The notes under the pieces were generated by a model, which was given only the letters and a program-made list of their open reading frames with translations, searched no databases and had not been told where the DNA came from. The translations under genes and the position numbers were made by a program. Shown here piece by piece: positions 58,984 through 64,000 of a DNA stretch of 64,000 nt. Within the stretch, counting starts at the first letter, position 1. The number at the start of each line of letters is the position of its first letter. Source of the DNA: Rhexocercosporidium sp. MPI-PUGE-AT-0058 (Eukaryota > Ascomycota > Leotiomycetes > Helotiales); contig JAGTJL010000006.1 of NCBI GenBank assembly GCA_020746875.1, positions 1,860,001-1,924,000 of the forward strand. Direction: 5' to 3'.

Positions 58984-61194
58984 TCAGTCAGGTGCGCAAA
59001 GCACTCTAATCTTAGCCACCACATTCCTCAAATGACTCCTCTCCCCATTCTCATCGCCCGCCTTGACGATCCCAGGAAAAGTAACACAGCGAATCTCCCT
59101 CTCGCTCAGCGTATCCTCGTCCTCGCCCCCGATGTCTTCCATACTCCCTACATCGAACATGGTTTTCTGATACTCCACTATACTCGGCATGACGACACTG
59201 AAGACTGCTTTCTGGACGCGCAGCTGTCGTGACAATTCGATTGCGCTGGTAATTATGCTGCGCAGGGTTTGGTCACGTGCGTCGGTTGAGGGGATGTCGC
59301 CGATGCTGTCCATGATGCTGTTTACGTGGGTGATTATTGTGGTAGTTATGGCTGTGGTTTCGGGGGAGAGCTTTGAGGATTCTTTGCGCAGGATGGAGAG
59401 GGTTGCGGAGCGCCACTGATTCATGCTTTCTGTTGATCCTGTTTGGGGTTCGTTTAGCTTACGCCCAACAAACAAATCTCATGAACTAGTAACCTCATGA
59501 TCTCGAGACCTTGAGACCTCAAGCGAGAGTGAGAGTGAGAGTGGGCGAAGAAATTAGTGCATGTTTTTCTCTTACCGAAATTACTCAAAGTCTTCTCTAC
59601 ATTCGCTAATTCATTCGCTTGCTCGGGAGCTAGACCGACAAAGTAGGCGGAGAAGACGTGTGTTACGAGGAGGCGCGAGACGAGGGATTGGATGAGGTGG
59701 ATTTTAGAGGAAGAGGCGAGGGAGTCGTAGGTGGGAACGAGGTTCTCGAGGGTTGTAAGGGTGCTTTCGGGGGCTTTGGATGGGTCTGTGGTGTGGTGGA
59801 TTATTAGCTGATGTTGTGAGAATGTCGTGATACGCGTGAGAATGTGGAGGATATATGAGAGAGGCAAGACAATAAAGAAAGAAAAGAAGTCAAGATTCAG
59901 GACCTGAAGATGCAGGAGTTTGAGCTTTACTGGTGAAGTTGACTTGCATGCCACATTGGACTTGGATGTCGTAGGCTTGCTTTGTGTTCTGAGATTCGCT
60001 CAGTTTCAGACATGGCTTGGTTGACTTAGCTCATCTCAATGTCTAAGCCAGATTCAATGTCCCAAGAGAGCCAATGTCAAAAATACAATCAACATGTCAA
60101 GCTCCATTTCAATGCTTATAGCACTTTAATGACTTGAAATCAAGCCACTTTCCGAGATGTTTTCGATGTCTCAGGCAGGCGAAAGTCCAAAAAAAAAAAG
60201 TATTACTGAATGTCCCGAGACTGCTCAACTGGTCGAGCCCAATCGAATAACGTATATCATTTGAATGCCCACCCCCGTTTTGTTGACAATATCCAGCTTT
60301 GGATGTTACCAACAAAAGGCTCTGCACCCACACGCAAGACTCAACTTAAAAAGAAAAAGCACACCACCTACCAATCCTCACCCTCCTGAAATGCGTAATG
60401 ACCCAATTCTGCAACCCATTCCCCAACCTCCTCATCTCCTCCCCAAAAACCTCATCACTAACCTGCTCCTCTCCTACCTTACCACTACTACTAACCCAAC
60501 TCTTCAAGCCCCTAACCTGTCCCTGCAACATCCTAACCATCTCCTCCTTCCCCCTCACCTCCCCCATCGCCTCATTATACGCTTCGCGGAACGCATCGCG
60601 ATCAAGGATCAAACTCGAGATCCGCGTCTTGATGTCCCGATCGCGCTCCTCGCGCGCGTCCCCGAAGCTGGCGATCTCCTGCTTCAGCAAGCGGAGGGAG
60701 GTGTCGGTCTGGAGGAAGGTCTGGTTCAGCAGGGAGTGCTTCTGTTGCCAGAACTGGGCGGTCTCGGATTCGTTGGTTAGTTTGTGGGAGAGGGTTGTTA
60801 GCTCGGAGGAGAATTCGCTTTCCATTATGCTTAATTCGCGGGTCAGGGCGGCGATTCGGAGGTCTTTTTCGCGGAGGAGCTCGCTCTGGGATGGGGTTAT
60901 TGAGGTGGATGTGGTGGATGCGTCCTCGAGTTCCGCGGCTGGTGAGGGGGTTGTTGTATCTCCCCCTCCTCCCGATCCTGCTCCTGTCCCTCCATTTCCT
61001 GACTTCGTAGACGCATTGTCAGGAGTTACTTGTTGTTGGGCAGCGTGGTCTGTTTTCGAACGGCCGTGGAGGGCTGCTCGAGGCGGGGTCGCGATGGGGG
61101 ATTTGTTCGTTCGGAGGTTGGAGGAGGTGGTTGCCCGGTTGGCTTTCTTCTCGTGCGTGCTCATGGTGAGAGAGGCATTGGGTGCATTTTTCAT
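58984..61194 (-). CDS. Coiled-coil protein of unknown function, conserved in filamentous fungi
   Basis: Exons 61194-60382, 59988-59931, 59785-59576 and 59438-58984 give 511 residues in phase. The N-terminus is Ser/Thr/Gly-rich and disordered (about 100 residues). Then comes a long coiled coil with heptad spacing, for example LLREKDLRIAALTRELSIME and AREERDRDIKTRISSLIL. The C-terminal half is helical and globular, with VPTYDSLASSSKIHLIQSLV, FSAYFVGLAPEQA and WRSATLSILRKE, which I recall from unnamed fungal proteins. The short second exon (58 nt) and its borders are the least certain. No catalytic motif is visible; a scaffold role is guesswork. It lies tandem with the hydrolase gene upstream. 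Confidence 0.75.
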
Positions 61195-61805
61195 TGAGGT
61201 CTAAGGCGGATTTTGAGATGTGTTGGGAGAAGAGTGGGAGAGTGAGGGAGTAGAGTAGGTAGGTATCTGTTTGGATTGGGGTTTGGTGGCTGCCTTGCGC
61301 AGGCAAATCACATTGGAATTGCGCGACAGGAGCTCGCTTCGAGGCTGAGGGGTACGAGGCTGTGAGGCTGTGTGTGCGGGGTCATCTTACAATGTCAGAT
61401 CAAACATCGGATGCTCGGAGCCACGCTTTGTTTTCAAATTTGAGAATTTTTATTATCCTGGAAATATTTTAATATTTGTTCTGTCTCGGATATGGTTATC
61501 TATTATGATTTGTGGAAGTTGAAGCCAAATATGGTTTCATTATGTGAATATATTGGGAATATAACGCTTACTGGTGAGATCTAGGCTCCCATCTAGAGTT
61601 TTGCGTGAAGAAGGAACTCTTCAATGGCACATTGTTGTCATGGAAGTGTGTCGGAGGAAATTAATTCGCTTGGCCGTATCAATTTCTGTTCTCTGTTCTC
61701 TGTTGAAGCGGATTTCGGATAAGGAGGAGCTCCAGATATTCATACCAACGCCAGGTATGCTCCAAAACTACATGGTCCTAATTTGTGCAGCTACTTGAAA
61801 CTTGT
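61195..61805. other. Intergenic: promoter of the coiled-coil gene
   Basis: About 610 bases between the coiled-coil start and the stop of the upstream hydrolase gene. Nothing else was seen. Confidence 0.45.
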
Positions 61806-63040
61806 CTATCGAATATGCTTCCCAGCCCACCTCTGAACAAAATTTACCACCGCCATGTTGACCTCCTACTAAACGTTAGCGAAGCGAACTACCCATGAGT
61901 CATAGGAGCTCGAATAAAATACCTCGAAAATAATAGCAATAACAGGACGGGAAAGGTACTTACAGCAGGGTTCGAAGCCGACAGGAAGTGCTGTCCATCA
62001 GCCACCGTCACGAGTTGCACCTCTTTCGAGTTGGTGAACAACTTGATCTCCTCCTGCGCATTGCTCACACTATACACAACATCCTTCGTGCCATGCATCC
62101 ACAGCACCGGACACTTGATATCAGGCAGCCTCCTATGCAGACCATCCCGCTCACATAAATTAATCGCCGCCATCCTGAGCCGTTTCCGGCCTTCTTCGCC
62201 TTGGTAATTCGCTTTGACTGTCTTGGTCCAGTATTCGCGAACGGTGGGTTCACAGTCGGTACCAAGTCCTATGTCAACCAATAAATTACAGTAGTCGTCG
62301 CTGGGAGAGAAGTCGGGTGTTGCTTGGGTGGCTGTCCAGCCTGCAATGGAAGGAGTGAGTCCAGATGGTCCGTCCCAGCAGCCTAGTTTTCGAGTGCGTT
62401 CGGATTCGTAATCCATGGATGAGCCGAGGGGGATGATGCCTTCTATTCTGTCGGGGGCGAGGAGAGCCATTCGGGCGGTTATCCACTTTATGGAAGTCAG
62501 CCTTCCATATTCTCAAGTTTTCGGGGCTCTAGTAGGACTTCTAATCTCGGATTTTCAGATATGTCTGTGAATTCACAGCTTTCACATCTCAGACCTCCGT
62601 TTGCAGGATGGAATGATTGGGACATACACCACCTTGACTGGTACCAAGAACGAATGCTTTGGGAATACCGAGAGCCTCCATGACTTGAAGATTCATGATG
62701 GCCGTGTCCCAATATGTAAAGTGCTCAGAATTTGTTCTTGTCAGGCCGTGGCCGAGAAGTTCAATGGCAATGACCTTCATCTTGTCCGTAAGAGCCTTGT
62801 CACTGAATTGCTTTTCGTATAAGTCGGATGTGGTAGTCATTGAATTGACTAGAATCAGGGTTGGCTTGGCAGCATCGTACTGGTGTCGCATTTGGCACCT
62901 AAATGCCACAGTTAGAACAAGTAACATGAATCTTTCGCGACATGTAAATTTCGGTTTGCCTGGAATGCGTAATCGCCGATGACATACCCTGCGTCAATGC
63001 CGCCGAGGTGCGCTACACGGATTGTGTTCTTGTTACCCAT
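61806..63040 (-). CDS. Alpha/beta-fold hydrolase
   Basis: Exons 63040-62988, 62898-62628, 62485-61964 and 61862-61806 give 300 residues in phase. The first intron uses a GTATGT donor after the codons for GGIDA. The core shows the beta-hydrolase order: KPTLILVNSMTTTSDLY, then IELLGHGLTRT, the nucleophile elbow as GTSQGG (Ser), WMHGTKDVVYS where the acid is expected, and ADGQHFLSAS with the His. The C-terminal exon, 18 residues, forms the last helix. No signal peptide, so probably cytosolic. The substrate is unknown; enol-lactone hydrolase and epoxide hydrolase types are possible. It lies tandem with the coiled-coil gene. Confidence 0.88.
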
Positions 63041-64000
63041 CTCGGAGTGTACTCTTTGATGGACGATGAAATTGTGTGACTTGAAAATCGGTATCGTGGT
63101 ATATGTATGAAAACGTGAAAAAAATACCCCGCAATGATGTAGGGTGCAGTGCCGAGAACCCACCAGTGTCAAGTCCCCTCAGAGACCCCGCTTAAAAGAT
63201 AATCGTCAGCTCACTCCGGGTGGGCTTTCTATTGTCCTTTCAGTCTTGAGAGCGATAGCGATAACACGAAACCCACTGGAGGCGAGCTGACGAGTATTTA
63301 CAGACAGGAGAAATAGGATATGATAGCCCAGCAGCCTAATGGCCAAAGCGAACCAGGTATCATTTGATTAGCCAATTGTTGCCTCATTCCGAAGTATTGG
63401 ACAGATGAGGAAAAGACACTTCGGGCCTCGAGTATCTCAAAGCCCAAAATATACTTCAACGGTCTCTAGCTAAAAAGTCCATCTACCAAGCTTCGGAACT
63501 GATTGCTCAGATATGCGACATGGTACTATCGTAGGTGACTTTGGCAGAAGTCGACTTCAAGCACCACGGGGTCCACCTGAAGATCCAGTGGAGTAACACG
63601 AACCAGCTGGTTGGTTACTTCAAGCGGGAAACGATGTTCATAGTGTTTTGAGGGATTAAACAAGCACAATAAGCTTCCGCCTTAGCGGTACAGCTCTGTA
63701 TCCGAGAATAGATACAGCAAACAAAAGAAAGGAAAAAGACCGTAGGGAAGCTCATTGTAAACGCGAGAATGGGAGCCTCTGTTGCTCGCTCTGAAAAAAT
63801 TCCAGTGGAGTAATTGTCTGCCAAAATTTCTCATCACTCGAGCTCTTCTCGACGGCCTGTCCATTTTCACTTGATGATGAAAAAAGCATCTGGTGAGATA
63901 AAGGAATTCCACCTGGCGTGCAGGAGTCCAATAAAGCAGCTAACATGCGTAGGAACCTTCTGATTCGTAAGTTCGGCGATCAGACTGCACATACAGTTCT
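63041..64000. other. Right edge of window, no gene recognised
   Basis: About 960 bases with the hydrolase promoter next to 63040. Frames at 63615-63946 on the minus strand overlap each other and have no recognised domain; they may be the edge of a gene that continues past 64000. Confidence 0.4.

Noticed and set aside
60398..61204. 268-codon plus-strand frame
   Set aside because: Shadow of the coiled-coil gene on the minus strand; the minus-strand protein has heptads and continues through spliced exons.

Overview
This window is chromosomal DNA from a filamentous ascomycete (Pezizomycotina). Nuclear housekeeping genes lie on both strands, most introns are about 35-120 nt with GT..AG ends, and families such as Ssn6/Cyc8, Kre6 and the fungal alpha-1,6-mannosyltransferases are present. 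Protein flavour suggests a Leotiomycetes-like fungus, but that is only an impression; no rRNA or other marker gene is present to fix it. Exon borders were read by eye from reading frame, splice signals and family resemblance.

Layout. 1-7 kb: the 3' part of the Ssn6/Cyc8 corepressor gene, a small cysteine-rich secreted protein and ribosomal protein L3. 7-24 kb: a gene-poor accessory stretch with a decayed ABC transporter, a three-gene group (2-oxoglutarate oxygenase, MFS transporter, FAD amine oxidase) whose frames are each broken by a 1-2 base indel, and decayed genes of unknown family with several repeats. 24-34 kb: a conserved unknown protein with a possible mitochondrial presequence, the Kre6-type glucan-synthesis protein and an F-box protein. 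34-51 kb: a dense conserved block with pyruvate dehydrogenase kinase, a GDSL/SGNH-like membrane protein, sphingosine-1-phosphate lyase, a GT34 mannosyltransferase, mannose-6-phosphate isomerase, a RING-CH ubiquitin ligase, proteasome subunit alpha2 and an RCC1-repeat protein. 51-63 kb: an HSPA12-like Hsp70 relative, a C2H2-type protein, a coiled-coil protein and an alpha/beta hydrolase.

How the genes relate. Most are independent, arranged as divergent pairs sharing promoters (RING-CH/PRE8, RCC1/Hsp70-like, PDK/SGNH-like, GT34/PMI) or convergent pairs. PMI and the GT34 enzyme both serve mannose metabolism and glycosylation and are divergent neighbours. The only region that looks like a pathway cluster is 10.1-17.0 kb, where an oxygenase, an exporter and an amine oxidase sit together; MFS and amine oxidase share a divergent promoter. 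All three frames are damaged while the housekeeping genes read cleanly, so this looks like a small catabolic or secondary-metabolite cluster that has recently died, beside older remains carrying GC-to-AT transitions. I found no tRNA or rRNA gene, CRISPR array or intact transposon.
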